From NCBI GenBank assembly GCA_026874595.1, contig CM049322.1:47525840-47589839 (forward strand): 64,000 nt of DNA, given 5' to 3'. Below, in pieces: positions 1 to 12,013 of this stretch. The position numbers and the translations under genes were made by a program. The notes beneath the pieces are model-generated. The model had not been told where the DNA came from, made no database searches, and worked only from the letters and a program-made list of their open reading frames with translations. Each line of letters begins with the position of its first letter. The stretch's first letter is position 1. Origin of the DNA: Sipunculus nudus. Taxonomy: Eukaryota; Annelida; Sipuncula; Golfingiida; Sipunculidae.

Positions 1-384
1 CTTGAATAAGTCCGAAGACACCGTGAGGTACAGAGTTCAAAATATTAATCTAGTCCATACATTGATTTATGGAATACCCTCTATGACTGTTAGCACTTAG
101 TGTTAATACAGTGTATTGCATCAAGTTTAGTTGTATCTAAAGTAATGATAATAATAAGGGGCATTAGCAAAATAATCAAAGGCTCCTAGATATATATCTG
201 AATTCGACTTTTGTGATAAGTTTTGTGATAAGCTCGAACCGTGGCTTATTAGGAAGAGTTCTCAACTGATCCCACTACCCTCAAAGTAGTGACGTTATTA
301 ATGTACATGTTCTGGCTCTCTGGCAGCACACATCAAACAGTGGACACGGTATTGTAACTGTATGAGTTGTTAATTTAGCTGACT

Positions 385-1255
385 AAAAGGTCAGCTCCTC
401 GTCCGTCCGTCCGTCCGTCTCTCCGTCCGTCCGTTTACAAAACATAAATCATAAATGCTGGACGTAGAAACTTCTATCTGAACGTCCGTTTAGTCTCATA
501 AAATATCTCCTTGCAAACTTGGAATTAGGTCAATGCGGCCTACATTTTCCTCCAGACAAAATATAAAAAAAATTGCTACAAAAGCTGCAGTATCTGAATA
601 AGTATGCATTGGTCGCAACATCTCTTAGCTTGCATTTTGACCATAGATCCTGCAGACTGGTGGAGACTTTTAAGATGGGGAACAAATTGTATATATTTTG
701 CCTACAGTCTTCTAAAATGATTTTCAGGGAGTTCCATCAAAAATCTCCTTGAAAACCTGAAATTAGGTCACTGTGACGCATATCCGTTGAGCTATGTGGC
801 TCGCGAATGTCCCCAGAAAAAAATGATACAAAAGCTGTAGTATCTGAATAACTAATGCATTGGTTCCCGTGATACTTTCATTTTAATCATTTCCTGCCGA
901 CTGTTGCAGCCACCTGGATCTTTTTCACTATTTTTTTCTACACATTTTTTTTTTCTTTTTTTTCCAGACCCTTAGATGAAACAGTTCGGCTGTTGATAGG
1001 CGTAAAATGAAACCGTTAAACCTAGAATTTCTAACTGTACATACGGAAAGTTCGAGGCAAATCCCCTTGGAAATCTGAACTTTGGTCATAGTGACCTATA
1101 TTCTGCAAGATATATTTATAAATATATTTTGAGCCATATATAGGACTGATTTGCATGATTAGTTACAGTTAGAGCAAAAAACTAGGATGTTCCTTTCCAT
1201 TAAACCTGAAATAATGTCACTGTGGCCTAAATTCTGCAAACTGTGTGAAAAACAT
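385..1255. repeat. Degenerate repeat with CCGT microsatellite, pearl-like
   Basis: A (CCGT)n tract lies at about 399-432. After it, three to four diverged copies of one unit can be read near 505, 745, 1060 and 1190, each with 'tccttg..aa..tgaa.ttaggtca' followed by 'ctgtgacc'-like text and often 'gctgcagtatctgaata'. A tetranucleotide tract beside a tandem core repeat is the layout of bivalve pearl-type elements; family membership is inferred. Confidence 0.45.
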
Positions 1256-1260
1256 AATTT

Positions 1261-2140
1261 TAACACTCTATTAGTCAGATAGGAACATGGGAGCCGTTGG
1301 ATGTCGCTATTTGCAACATGCATGATTTTGAGTACTCTGGGAGTGATTTACCCATTGTTCAAGGTTCCTTGAATTTAGGCCAGCGTCATGGCCTACAAAT
1401 AAAGAGTACCCATAGGATTTGGTCATTGATAAACTGCCACCCAAGGGCCCCATATATAGAAAGGCTTTACTTCTTAACCCAATACAGAGGTTATCGATTA
1501 GGTGGATGTTTACAACTTGCATTATTTGTATTACTTACAGCCTTACATCATCAAAGGCATATGCTCCGAATTGGGCTAGCATCTACAGGTTGTGTCTTTG
1601 CGTTACAATGGGTCATTGCCGGTTTAAAAAGGTTCACGTACAATACATTTACATATAGACCGTGCTTATCAGCGGTTGACGCTTTGGTTGATAAAGGCTT
1701 TGTTTAGACGTAAGGGTAAAATTAATGCTCCTCAAGATTAACCATAGGGGACATCTTGTACAAGGATTTGCGTGGTTCTTGTTGATATGACTGATCTACA
1801 AAACGGGTGAGATATGAGTTTTATCAATCTTTAGTTTGACACAAACTATAATACTATGTATAAAAGGGCTAAATGCTTGAGCCATATTTCGCTAACTAAT
1901 CTTTTTAAAATTTGTTCATTACCTTAGGGTAGTTCTCCCTTTCCTTCAAAACCGATCATGGGGTTTGCCAGTTTTCGTACACTCTAAAACTCAGCTGTGA
2001 CAGGTAGCGTGTCAAAATTATTGATATGACTTTATGGATATGTCTGATATATTACTGTTAGGAGCTTTAATGTAACCATCACTGAAGTTCTGTATTCTAT
2101 TAACCACCACATATTTACATTATCACATTATCTATGTCAG
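1261..2140. other. No supported gene
   Basis: AT-rich sequence. A 136-codon open frame at 1297-1707 has no recognisable domain, no splice context and a noise-like composition, so it is not called. No structural RNA or clear element ends were seen. Confidence 0.4.
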
Positions 2141-2359
2141 GTGATGCGCCTATCCAGCCAAACTGCTCTGGAGAAGCTACGTGGTCCCAGGCCGAAAACT
2201 GCTGCACACTGAAAAAATACAGTTTAGGATCTGTTGGAAAAAAAAGCGAAATGAATCAGGTTTTGGAGCACTACAGGCAACGAAACATGACATCATCGTT
2301 CGTGAACCTAAGAAGACGAAAGACTAACAAAGGGAAATGGATAGATGAAGAAAGTGGAG
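2141..2359 (+). CDS. Possible orphan coding exon, function unknown
   Basis: The segment is bounded by an acceptor-like 'tctatgtcag' and a donor-like 'GGAG|gtaaac'. It is 219 nt, open in one frame, with phase 1 at both ends. The translation is charged and rich in Lys, Arg, Ser and Glu (for example KWIDEESGG at the end) with two adjacent Cys. Base composition is less AT-rich than the flanks. No family is recognised. It could be an upstream exon of the NACHT gene, but that exon's acceptor appears to be phase 0, so at least one more exon would be needed. A fortuitous open frame or a transposon scrap is equally possible. Confidence 0.25.
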
Positions 2360-3655
2360 GTAAACGACGATTAAGTGATGCTGTATGGGTTTATTTTATC
2401 ACACAGGAGCAGTCAGGCTGCAAGTTCATGTTCTGTCATTTATCGATAAATTTATAGTTATGTTTGTAATAATTGCATCATGTACAGGTGGACCGATACA
2501 TATCTGTTTGGCTCACTCAAGTATATTTAGATTGTTATGATAAATAGCAGCATGGAAGGAAAATGTATCTATCTTGTAGAAATCTTAATTGTCATTTTCA
2601 CTGATGAAGTCAAGGGTCTTTCAAAAATCATGAGAGCTTTAGGTTATCAAATGCGCATAAGAATCAGACATATGAAGTAGAAAATCTAAATAGTATAATA
2701 TCATTTTTAAGAACACTAAGCTTGATTCAAGTAGTGGGTCTTTAAGAGTACAAAGAATAAGTTAAAATGTTCTTTTACGAGTAGAAGGCATAACAAAATT
2801 TATTTTAATTGTAAAAAGTGGATAATGTCATATCATCACTCATACGTCTTATAAAAGTAGAACGTTTTGTCAGGTAAAATGTTTGTTGCGACATAAAAGG
2901 GGACATTATTTTTTTCCAGATCCAATTTGCAAAGAATTCCACCGAAGATGGATTGCACGAGAACACAATGGTATCTGCTACCTGCATTTCTGTGAACGGC
3001 TGACTTGGCATGAGGCCCGGGCGTTTTATGTTGAATTTAAAAGAGTATACCTAGTTTAACGCCATTTTGTGATTCAGATTTATATAGATTTCAATTAAAA
3101 TATACACGTTTTGACCTTATACCATGCAAGGAAATGGCATTGGTTAACGCCAATAATCTCTGCGTCGAATCAATCCCTCTGAAACCAAACACATAAGAAA
3201 GGCACACATTATGCGTCGACTGTAAAACAAGAGACATTGGGCGATGCGGGCAAGTAAAGATGCAACAATCATCACTCTTATTTGAACCGAAAACTTGTGA
3301 CGCAGTCGCCTGTTATGTGTCCCTGAACATGCGAAATGGTAATTCTTATTTGCAAAAAAAAATTAAACTTGAAACTTTTCAATCTGTCCAGATAATCATA
3401 ATACTCTCAACCATTATATTAAAAATGATTACAAATATCGGCATATTCCTTTGCTTATTGATTTTATTTATTGTCTATGGATGTCAGGAAATTTCAGAAT
3501 CAAACAAAAGTATATCACACGTTTGATGAAAATACTTTTTTTAGAAGAATAAAAGACATTATATTGTTCATGCTTCCATCAATACTAAAACATTGTGAAC
3601 GAATATCTCAGGTACGAATGTGAAACCAAAGGGTGAGACAGCACATAATATAGCA
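2360..3655. other. No supported gene
   Basis: Low-complexity AT-rich sequence. An 88-codon open frame at 3260-3526 with a hydrophobic stretch has no coding support. No repeat structure was seen. Confidence 0.35.
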
Positions 3656-3659
3656 ACCT

Positions 3660-4165
3660 TACACCTGCATCATCACTGTTAGAACCATACACTTACTACA
3701 TCACTGTCACGCCATCACAACCACAGCACCAATGTCACACCCTTACATCAGCATTATCACTGTCACAGCATCACATCAACATCGTCACTGGTACAGATTC
3801 ACACCGACAACATTACTGTGACACCTTTACACCTAGACCATTACTGCACGACATCACACCTACTGCATCACTGTCACAGCCTCACACCAACATCATCATT
3901 GCCAAAGATTCACACCGACAACATCACTGTCACACCATTACACTTACATCATCACTGTCACAACCTCACACATACATCATCACTGTCACATCCTCACCCC
4001 AACATATTTACTGTCACATCATCACACCTACACCATCACTGTCACAACCTTACACATACATCATCACTGTAACACCGTCACACCAACATCGTCACAGTCA
4101 CACCATCACACCTACATCAACACTGTCACAACCACACACCAACATAATCACTGTCACAAGCTGAT
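3660..4165. repeat. Tandem minisatellite of about 30 bp
   Basis: Some sixteen imperfect copies of a roughly 30 bp unit built on 'cacctacatcatcactgtca' follow one another, with Ser/Thr/His-rich spurious open frames as a by-product. Copies differ at several positions, so the array is not recent. Confidence 0.85.
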
Positions 4166-5690
4166 CTCAATGACAAACGCATTTCTGGTGAGTATGATTT
4201 ATATGATCTGAATTGTTGGATGCAAGGTTCCTTGACAAATCATGAACAGTGTCTTGTATAAACAATAGAACAAGCATAGGTCTGATCATCTCAAAAAGAA
4301 CCGTTGAAAAATTTATTTATGTAAAAATAGTAATTGGGTCTTAAATAACCCCTCCGGGTCATTTTAAAATAGCTTGGTCGTTTGAGAATTAAAAATCACA
4401 AAGCGCAGTATTCAAATAATTAGCGTCACATCCTCATAACTGCATGGTCATTTTCATTTTCTCAAACCTGCACCATCACTTTCTCTTTTTCACACTTCAT
4501 TTCTCAATGGCCTTTGTATCAACCGTCATGAACGACTTACTACATCCACTACATTCAGAGTTCAGTTTTTTACCTCCAGATAAAAGCTTAGATGTAAAAT
4601 TCTGCAGAGCTACTCGCTTTAAAAACTCTTTTGCCATACATTTTTAAACTTTTTAACTGACAAAACTTAATAGATGTTTAATGCTTAGAATTACATGTTT
4701 TATCTGCTGCTTATTTTTACATGCTTATTTTTGCATGCATAGTGAAATACGTTCAGTGTGATTTTCATGTAGGTTTTTGTATATATTTATTTTTATGTAA
4801 TGAATTGCAAATCAACAATAAATCCCTGGAACTGAAGGCTAATAAATGTTATCTTGTCTTATCTCATTACTTATGCTTTCGCATACAAGCATCACACTGG
4901 CACTAACATAACTTCCTCTCAAAAGCGTCATCATCATTCCCATTTAATACAACATATTCAAGTTAAGGTCACCATCGCCGTAAATTTAGGCAGAATAATT
5001 TTTCAAAAAGTTAAATATTGAAAGCGAACTCTTCTCTTAAAATATTCAAGTGAAATTCAAGTGAGATGGACGCATTAATATCACAGAGAAATTTACATTA
5101 AAAAGATCAGTAACACGAAGAAAAGAAACACGTAGGACATATGCATGTGTGTGTCAAAAATAAAGAGGACCCCTAAAATTGACCTTATTCTCACACTTTT
5201 ACTGTACAAATAATAAAATGCCTGGTGTTAAACAAATCAAATAAAGTAAAACAAAAATTCTTCTATATAACACTGCATCCATTATTCTTATTCGAATATC
5301 TACCAAAAGGTTGATTTTAACCAATACACTAACACACGCACGCACGCACACACACACACACACACATATATATATCATACTGATACTGCACATGGCTATG
5401 GATAATTATGAATAATGATATATATTTATCATTTATATTAACAACTATAAAATATAAAGTATGAAAAGTCCATTTCAACGATCATGAATAACCGTTTATT
5501 GATATAGGTTTACTATCATATTTATTTTATTTAGATGTTAAATATAGCTTATTTAAAATTTGATTAACAGATGTGAGAAGAATTGTGAAACATTAAACGC
5601 TTTAAATACAAAAGATGTTAGCAAGAGATCATTTCGGGAAATAAGATTATAAATTAATAGCCAATATACAGTAAGTCTTTATTTCACTTC
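4166..5690. other. AT-rich sequence before the NACHT exon, with a CA/TA microsatellite
   Basis: A (CA)n-(TA)n tract lies at about 5338-5375. No other coding exon is convincing; 5' exons of the NACHT gene could lie here or further left but cannot be identified by eye. Confidence 0.4.
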
Positions 5691-5692
5691 AG

Positions 5693-7708
5693 TTTACCAG
5701 TGGGCAGAGAGGTCGGCTGATGTTTCTATCAGGTGAACCGGGGGTCGGGAAGTCTACCATCTCACGTAGAATGTGTGTGGACTGGAGCAACATCATCCTG
5801 AATTATGACGAGAAAACAAACATGACCATTGAGGAGAAGGAAATACTCGGTAAATTCAAATATGTGATTCCTATCATTCTCAGGGATGTCAAAGACGAAC
5901 AGGAGTTAGTTGATGTAATAAAGGAACAATTGCTGTTAGAAAAGACAGATGCGCACGAGCTTTATAAAGTCGTCACAGATAACCCCTTGTCTACTTTATT
6001 CCTGCTAGATGGCTATGATGAATACAGAGAGAAAACGTCTTATGAAATCACAAACCTTGTCCACAGAGAACTGTTCCCTTACGCCCATGTATTTATTACG
6101 TCCAGACATTCATCAGACTCTCATTTTACTGGTCAAAAGAATCTTCCCGAGACGGAGGTGTTACTCAGAGGTTTCTCACCAGAGGGTGTCAAGGAGTATG
6201 TTAGAAAATCATTCAAGGAGACCAGTGGAAAAGGGAAGAAATTACTAAATAAAATTGAAAAATCCGAAGATCTCATACACCTGAGTCGTTACCCGGCCTT
6301 ATTGTTATTAATGTGCTGTTTATGGGAAGAAACCAATCAATTGGCCAAAACAATCGCGGGCTTTTACCGTGATTTCATTAAATATTCATGTTGTAGATTT
6401 GAGCGAAAATATATTCTCAAAACAGAAAGACGTAAACATGCAAACATTATCGATCACTATCGGAAAAATTTGATGAAGATAGGTGAAATAGCGACAGAAG
6501 GAATGACCGGAGACAGACTGGAATTAACATTCCCATCTGAAAAGGCCACCCGTTTAGATGAGACAACCTGGAAACTTGGGTTCCTAATTGAAGAAACATT
6601 AACAAAAGGAGAGACACGAGTTTCGTTCGTACATAAAACCGTACAGGAATGGTTTGTCGCTTATTACATTGTTAATTCTGAAAAACGGAAACAACTGGAT
6701 CTTTTAATTCATTTCTGCAGCTCGCTCCAGGCATTCAGAGAGTCCGCTATGATAGTGACCTTTACAGCAGCTTTAGGAGGATGGGACATCGTGTATCAAA
6801 TGCAAACTATAATGCAAGGGAAGGAGGACATGTGGAGGATGCAGACCTCACTATACCTGAGTTATATATCAGAACACAATGAGGCTGACCTGGTACTACC
6901 TGAGGTGATAGAGTTAGATATTACAGACAAATATCCCGATCATGTTTATGTTAAATATCTCTCAATGAACGCAGAGACGCTGATCGAACTGACAGTGATG
7001 TCAGATGACGAGAGGGACATGTGTCTACTACAATATTTAAACGCTCCATCGTTAACACGGCTCTCGTTGTCAGTGAACCCGCTACGTCTTCGACACTTTG
7101 TTCATAAGAGTCACGTGACACAGGGACTTGACGTCACACTCACAATGTTCCCTTTACAAACGCTGAAAGTTGAAAAGTTTAACCGCTTTGGATGGGTCAT
7201 GACATCATATGAAGATGATGACAGATACGATGAAAATGATGATGATGATCATGACACTTCTCCTGTGAGTGGGGATAATGGTGATTCTACTTCACCTGAC
7301 CTGCTGGCTGTAATAAGAGCAGTCCCACTGATACAGACGCTGGAAGAGTTAGAGTTTTATGAAACCGATCTGAGAGGTGTGGCTCTCCGCACACTCGCAG
7401 AATATCTGCCTGATACACATCTCATTACACTCACATTCAGTAGATGCAGCCTCACATCACAGGAGGTTTTGTCAGTGGTTGACTATCTACCAGAGTGTAT
7501 AACACTCAAAAACCTCCTGGTTATAGATAACAGTCTGGATGGCGCCATATTACAGCTGTTAAACAATACTGAAAAACTTACAGGTCTCAGGAAACTACAG
7601 CTACTAGGAGGGTATGGTTTTCCTTGGAGTGACATATCTACCGATATAAGGGAGAAAATAAAACATACCCTGGCAGAGAAATGTCCTGACCTGGAAGTCA
7701 TAATATAA
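5693..7708 (+). CDS. NACHT-LRR (NLR-type) protein, large 3'-terminal coding exon
   Basis: Predicted cytosolic STAND NTPase of the NACHT/NLR class, usually involved in pathogen or danger sensing. Counting from the ATG at 5720 (662 residues): Walker A GEPGVGKST at 5-13; Walker B LFLLDGYDE at about 93-101; sensor-like ITSRH near 125; GFSPEGVKEYV as in the distal NACHT; the winged-helix motif SFVHKTVQEWFVAYY at about 302-316; an Asp-rich insert at about 497-515; and ribonuclease-inhibitor-like leucine-rich repeats from about 535 to the end. Walker A begins five residues after this ATG, which is too close for a true N-terminus. A strong acceptor (tttcacttcag) ends at 5692 and the frame is open from there (reading FTSGQRGRL before the ATG), so I place the exon start at 5693, phase 0. 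Upstream exons, perhaps with a Death, CARD or TIR domain, are not identified. The stop is TAA at 7706-7708. Confidence 0.88.
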   Translation, partial: FTSGQRGRLMFLSGEPGVGKSTISRRMCVDWSNIILNYDEKTNMTIEEKEILGKFKYVIPIILRDVKDEQELVDVIKEQLLLEKTDAHELYKVVTDNPLSTLFLLDGYDEYREKTSYEITNLVHRELFPYAHVFITSRHSSDSHFTGQKNLPETEVLLRGFSPEGVKEYVRKSFKETSGKGKKLLNKIEKSEDLIHLSRYPALLLLMCCLWEETNQLAKTIAGFYRDFIKYSCCRFERKYILKTERRKHANIIDHYRKNLMKIGEIATEGMTGDRLELTFPSEKATRLDETTWKLGFLIEETLTKGETRVSFVHKTVQEWFVAYYIVNSEKRKQLDLLIHFCSSLQAFRESAMIVTFTAALGGWDIVYQMQTIMQGKEDMWRMQTSLYLSYISEHNEADLVLPEVIELDITDKYPDHVYVKYLSMNAETLIELTVMSDDERDMCLLQYLNAPSLTRLSLSVNPLRLRHFVHKSHVTQGLDVTLTMFPLQTLKVEKFNRFGWVMTSYEDDDRYDENDDDDHDTSPVSGDNGDSTSPDLLAVIRAVPLIQTLEELEFYETDLRGVALRTLAEYLPDTHLITLTFSRCSLTSQEVLSVVDYLPECITLKNLLVIDNSLDGAILQLLNNTEKLTGLRKLQLLGGYGFPWSDISTDIREKIKHTLAEKCPDLEVII

Positions 7709-7829
7709 TCCGTACTGTCGAGCTGTCGTCAAATACAGAATAGATCAAAGTAAAGCAACCATATTTCAAAGTAACATTTTTATAGAAAAAGGGATGGTCG
7801 CTCTTCCGTGCACCGGATGACCTCTACCA

Positions 7830-7835
7830 ATTAAA
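7830..7835 (+). terminator. Candidate polyadenylation signal ATTAAA
   Basis: An ATTAAA hexamer lies about 120 bases after the NACHT gene stop. It is the closest plausible signal; single hexamers are weak evidence in AT-rich DNA. Confidence 0.3.
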
Positions 7836-8039
7836 AGAATTTGTTTGGTGGAGCGCTCCCATGGATATTTCATAGGACTTCTCTTCGCCGAGACATATTT
7901 CTGTGTTTATCGATATTTTCCATGTTACCAGTTAGACCGCCGATCGTTCAACATGTGCCAGGTGAGCGATGCGACAAAAAACGCTAAAAAAGAGAGCACC
8001 ACCGCCGTGCTGATTCTCTCCTGACGCCTTACCTTAATG

Positions 8040-8095
8040 CAGGGGCGGATCCAGAAATTTTCTGAACGGGGGGGGGGGGGGGGCGCTAATACTGG
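8040..8095 (+). repeat. Copy of the CAGGGGCGGATCCAG dispersed family with a G16 tract
   Basis: It starts exactly with CAGGGGCGGATCCAG and carries a run of 16 G at 8068-8083. The same start recurs at 29573 and 48847, and inverted near 43970. The right end of this copy could not be found. Confidence 0.55.
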
Positions 8096-9690
8096 GCTAG
8101 GGTTGATTGATGTGTATTAAGAAAAAATAAGTTCTTGCATTGTGCATGTATATTTTGTTTGTATATATTATTATTATTATTACCGAATATATTTTCAACC
8201 TATGCAAAATAGGCTGCTTTAATGACCGCCTCCCTGAGTACAGTTATATTTGGATGCTATTAAAAGGAATGGAGCAAATCACAGAGCTGTTCATTAATAT
8301 CCTCAATTTATGTATCAGAAAAATATGTATATAACTGTGTATAACTAAAAAATCTTATTGCTAGGGAATAAAAAAGATATATGAAAAAAATTACGAATAA
8401 GGGGGCGCCTTTCCAATTAAAGTGGGATTCTTTAAATTTTTTTTTTATAATTACACACTTACCCACAATCATTGTAAGTGAAAATAAACATGCAGGGTTC
8501 CATAAGACATAAAGATATAACTATTAATAATAAATACAATAACTATTAGTTTTTTTACAATTACACGTCTTTATAAGGTTCGTATCAAGTATGATGAAAT
8601 TTTAAATTAATACCCAACTCTTCATTTGTGATTTATGTTAGCTACGAAGACATATTGCTCAGGGGAAAATATACTGGGAAGATCTTGAACCAGACATAAA
8701 CACAGTTAAGTCCGTTTTTATATGAACCCGGTTATATGTTATATTTAAGATTTCTCTGCAGTGGTAAGCGAGATGCAACAGTGACTCCTCCTCTGATTTA
8801 CAAAGAGATCAGAGAATATATTTTATTCTTTCTGTTTGTAAATAAAAATGGATTAAGGGTAAAAAAATTCTTATTTCAGATATTGGTATCTTCCTTATGT
8901 GATCTACATGCATAAAATACGGTATCTACACAGTCACATTCCATGTCCTTTCCCCATTAATTGTATTTGTTAAAGGATATGTGCATATACATAAAGTGTT
9001 ATTCATCTATAGATAGCATCCGTAATGTTTCATATTTTTTTTATAATTTATCAAAATAGTCTCTGTATATATGATATATAGTTATGAGCTCATATTTTTT
9101 TCAATTTTTTCCCAGTCACTGTTATTGCATCAGTTAAACTAGTATAGTGCAATTTTAATCAAAGCTGTAGGTTTCTTTAATCAATTAACAAATCCTTTTT
9201 CTTCCTCTCTTTAAATAATTATAAAAGGCTTATGGATGCCGGAATTATTTTAAAAACAGTATGTTTATATTGTAAGGGGAGCCTGTAACCATGTCTGCTT
9301 CCGATATTATTCCAGCATTAATCTAGTACCTCCTCTGACTTCAGTTCGTATTAAGTTATTTACTTCCATTTTCCAGTTGGCATCGTTGTTACTCTTCACT
9401 AAATTGGTTCATAAGGTCCAACGGTTTTCTATGAACTGTGTCCTCTTTATATTGGTTATTTTCCTTAAAGGTGTTACAGCGTCACCTGTAGTCGGGTTTA
9501 TAAGCGTTGGAATGTCCGGTGACGACACTCTGGCATTCGGACTTTGAGGACAGCACGTCCCTCAGTTGTGCTTTTGTCACTTCTTTTAATGATTCACACT
9601 TTTTGTTCACCAAGTAAATGAAGTAGAATAGTAATTCTCTGTGAATAATACTGTCTGTGAATTGGTTATAATTTCTAGTAACGTGAGGTA
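8096..9690. other. AT-rich sequence without a recognised feature
   Basis: No coding, RNA or repeat structure is convincing. A phrase of about 30 bases with '..gacaacacgcccctca' near 9515-9560 recurs near 9950-9990, which hints at an old dispersed repeat. Confidence 0.35.
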
Positions 9691-9694
9691 CGTT

Positions 9695-9850
9695 CTAAAA
9701 GCCCAGTTCGGACGTGGCGCCACGTAATATGTAATAATACAGCCACGAAATTGGTAATATTTAGTGCCCAGCTCGGCCATGGGGCCACGTTATTAGTAGC
9801 AATGCCCATTTAGGCCATATATAGGGCCACGATATTAATAAATATAATAT
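9695..9850. repeat. Three-copy degenerate repeat
   Basis: Three related segments each begin 'gcccag/gcccat', continue through 'gg.c..gg..ccacg' and end in an AT-rich tail. Too diverged to assign. Confidence 0.4.
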
Positions 9851-10083
9851 AATAATGTCACGTAACTCTGTGTATATTTCTGTATATTTTTTGCCATGCT
9901 GCATGGACCTAATAGTTGCTTTATTGTATGTTCATAATATCGGTGATAGACGCTGGTATTCGAACTTGAGGACAACACGCCCCTCATTTATATTCTGTAT
10001 GTTACTTTCTGAATAAATCCATGTGTCACATACTGTCCAAAGTCATATATTTATCCACACATGAATGTGCCTCTTGAGCCCCG

Positions 10084-10086
<3 letters not shown>

Positions 10087-10139
<53 letters not shown>
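10087..10139. repeat. (TA)n microsatellite
   Basis: About 26 TA units. It is the left flank of the solo LTR; the same tract resumes to the right at 11090. Confidence 0.9.
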
Positions 10140-10143
<4 letters not shown>

Positions 10144-11089
10144 ACGGAACCTAATATCAACAGATCACGTAGTCGTGACGAGCATAAATTTAGTTATGGA
10201 GATAAAAAAAATCAGATTTTGTAACACTAGCTAGCCTGAAAGTCTAGGGGAATGAATAAGGAAGTCAGTGTTTTTTTGTTAACAAATAATTTATTCTTTT
10301 TATTCTTAAAACAATCCTAACATTGCAATACACTAAGTCAGTGTTTTTTTTTTGTTAACAAATAATTTATTCCATATATTCTTAAAACAATCCTAACATT
10401 ACAATACACTAAATCAATACAATTACACAGTATTACAACAGTACAACTGCAAATCAATACAATTACACAGTATAATAAATAAAGTGTACAGTACCTGAAT
10501 ACCACCACTGTAACAGCGACAAAAAGTCCTTTAAAGCCTATATCCAGATGAACAGTTAACATAAATCTTCTTAGAGAATAATAGTCCAATTCAATCACAA
10601 AATCATTCTGTTGTAATCCAAAAGTGAAATTCTTGTAATAATCCCGAAATGAAACTGGAGACATGCCGCACTAAATCTGCATAGAGTTCGTAGAATTCCT
10701 GAAACTACTGCAATTATCGGATAGGTCCCAAAACTGAATCACATTCTTCCGTGTCCGCTGGAATATTTCTCTCTCTTCTCCTCGGCTCTAAAACACAGCC
10801 CCTTATTTATAGCTTCTCACCCCAAAGCCTAGAAACTTCTACTTCACGAACAATCCAAAGAACCCAACAATACATAATACATACGCACCCAAAGAACAAT
10901 ACAAATCACGCGCTCATAGAGCGCGACCAGCCCAGAAGGTTCCAGATTAGCATGAGCGCTGTGTTTCTACACGTCAGACCTCACACGTTGGCCGGCCCGG
11001 CTCGCGCAACTCCCATGGCAACGAACAATGCTAGCGCTACACAGACACATGCAAGACTGCTGCACACAATTAAATAGACATCCGTAACA
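10140..11089 (-). mobile_element. Solo LTR, 950 bp, inserted in a (TA)n tract
   Basis: The segment starts TGTTACGGA and ends TCCGTAACA, the TG...CA inverted termini of a retrovirus-like LTR. Read on the minus strand it has a TATAAATA box (plus 10804-10811) and AATAAA signals (plus 10290-10295 and 10366-10371) in the right order for U3-R-U5. The (TA)n flanks on both sides allow a 4 or 6 bp AT target duplication. A 75 bp stretch with a T-rich run and 'gttaacaaataatttatt' is duplicated in tandem at 10262-10410. No internal coding region or second LTR adjoins it, so it is a solo LTR left by recombination. Confidence 0.75.
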
Positions 11090-11105
11090 ATATATATATA
11101 TATAT

Positions 11106-11161
<56 letters not shown>

Positions 11162-11225
11162 TAATAACAATTTAAAAATAATAATATATATATATATTTA
11201 TTAATAACAATTTAAAAATAATAAT
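11090..11225. repeat. (TA)n/(CA)n tract with a tandem duplication
   Basis: A long TA tract is followed by two adjacent copies of a unit of about 40 bp, 'tatatatttattaataaca' plus 'atttaaaaataataat'. Confidence 0.75.
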
Positions 11226-11888
11226 ACTTGACTGTCTCCTTCTGCGCATGTGCATTCCTAAACAATATTAAGACAGAATAAATGTTTTGGTTTTATTGCA
11301 TTAATTGTTTTAATTAGTTATTGAAATAACCGGTAGGTGGTTAAATGGTGGCTCTTATATAGATAAAAGATGACTTCCTGCCTTCTGTTATACACAATGT
11401 GGGTTTTAACGCTGTTTCGCGGACAAATGGAAATAGAAAATTTTCCAGCATAAAAGGCACAAACCTAGGTCACATATCAAGCATTCCCTTTAAAATAATA
11501 AAAAATTAAAAGTGCTTTATCTTAATATACATATTTCTTTCAGATGTCATTTGGGTTTGACGCTTTGTCAAAGCAGCGTTTTCATTTAGTTACACATATC
11601 CCTCCTGCTATGCTTTTTTCTGTTTACATGCTTATAGTGGTAATTCAGCTGGGTTGCATTCACCAGGCGGATTTTCCCTGTCGGTTTATTTTCCTTCCAC
11701 TAGGTGGAGCCGGTATTGCGCCATTCAAACATGGGAAATAGAAGTGATCGATCCGTCTCGTGACGTTTGTTGGCATAAACAAAGGAAAATATCATACTTC
11801 CGCCGTGAAGTGAAGTTTTCATACTTTCCCCCTGGTCTGTGGGTCCGCTGGTTCCTCTGCTTTTTACTCAGAAAAAAATGAATAGATT
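11226..11888. other. Intergenic sequence between the solo LTR and the dehydrogenase 3' end
   Basis: Two short open frames at 11544-11881 have no domain or splice support. The stretch at 11640-11860 is less AT-rich than its surroundings and may be an old repeat copy. Confidence 0.3.
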
Positions 11889-11894
11889 TTTATT
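11889..11894 (-). terminator. Candidate polyadenylation signal AATAAA (minus strand)
   Basis: TTTATT on the plus strand, about 120 bases beyond the stop codon of the minus-strand dehydrogenase, which is a usual 3'-UTR distance. Confidence 0.4.
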
Positions 11895-12013
11895 TAAAAA
11901 ATCAGGAAGGTTAGGGTAACATACACGGAACAGTCCTTTAAATGTTGGAGGTAATCTTGATTATCATCATTTTTTTTTTTATCCAAAGTCTTCCGTTTTT
12001 TCCTCATGTATCG

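Noticed and set aside
1297..1707. 136-codon open frame near the left edge
   Set aside because: No domain, no splice signals, composition like the flanking DNA, and another frame is also open over part of it.
3818..4072. His/Ser/Thr-rich open frame as a small secreted peptide
   Set aside because: Direct translation of the 30 bp minisatellite; no signal peptide.
10338..10664. 108-codon minus-strand open frame as a membrane protein
   Set aside because: It lies wholly inside the solo LTR and spans its tandem duplication; hydrophobicity follows from AT-richness.
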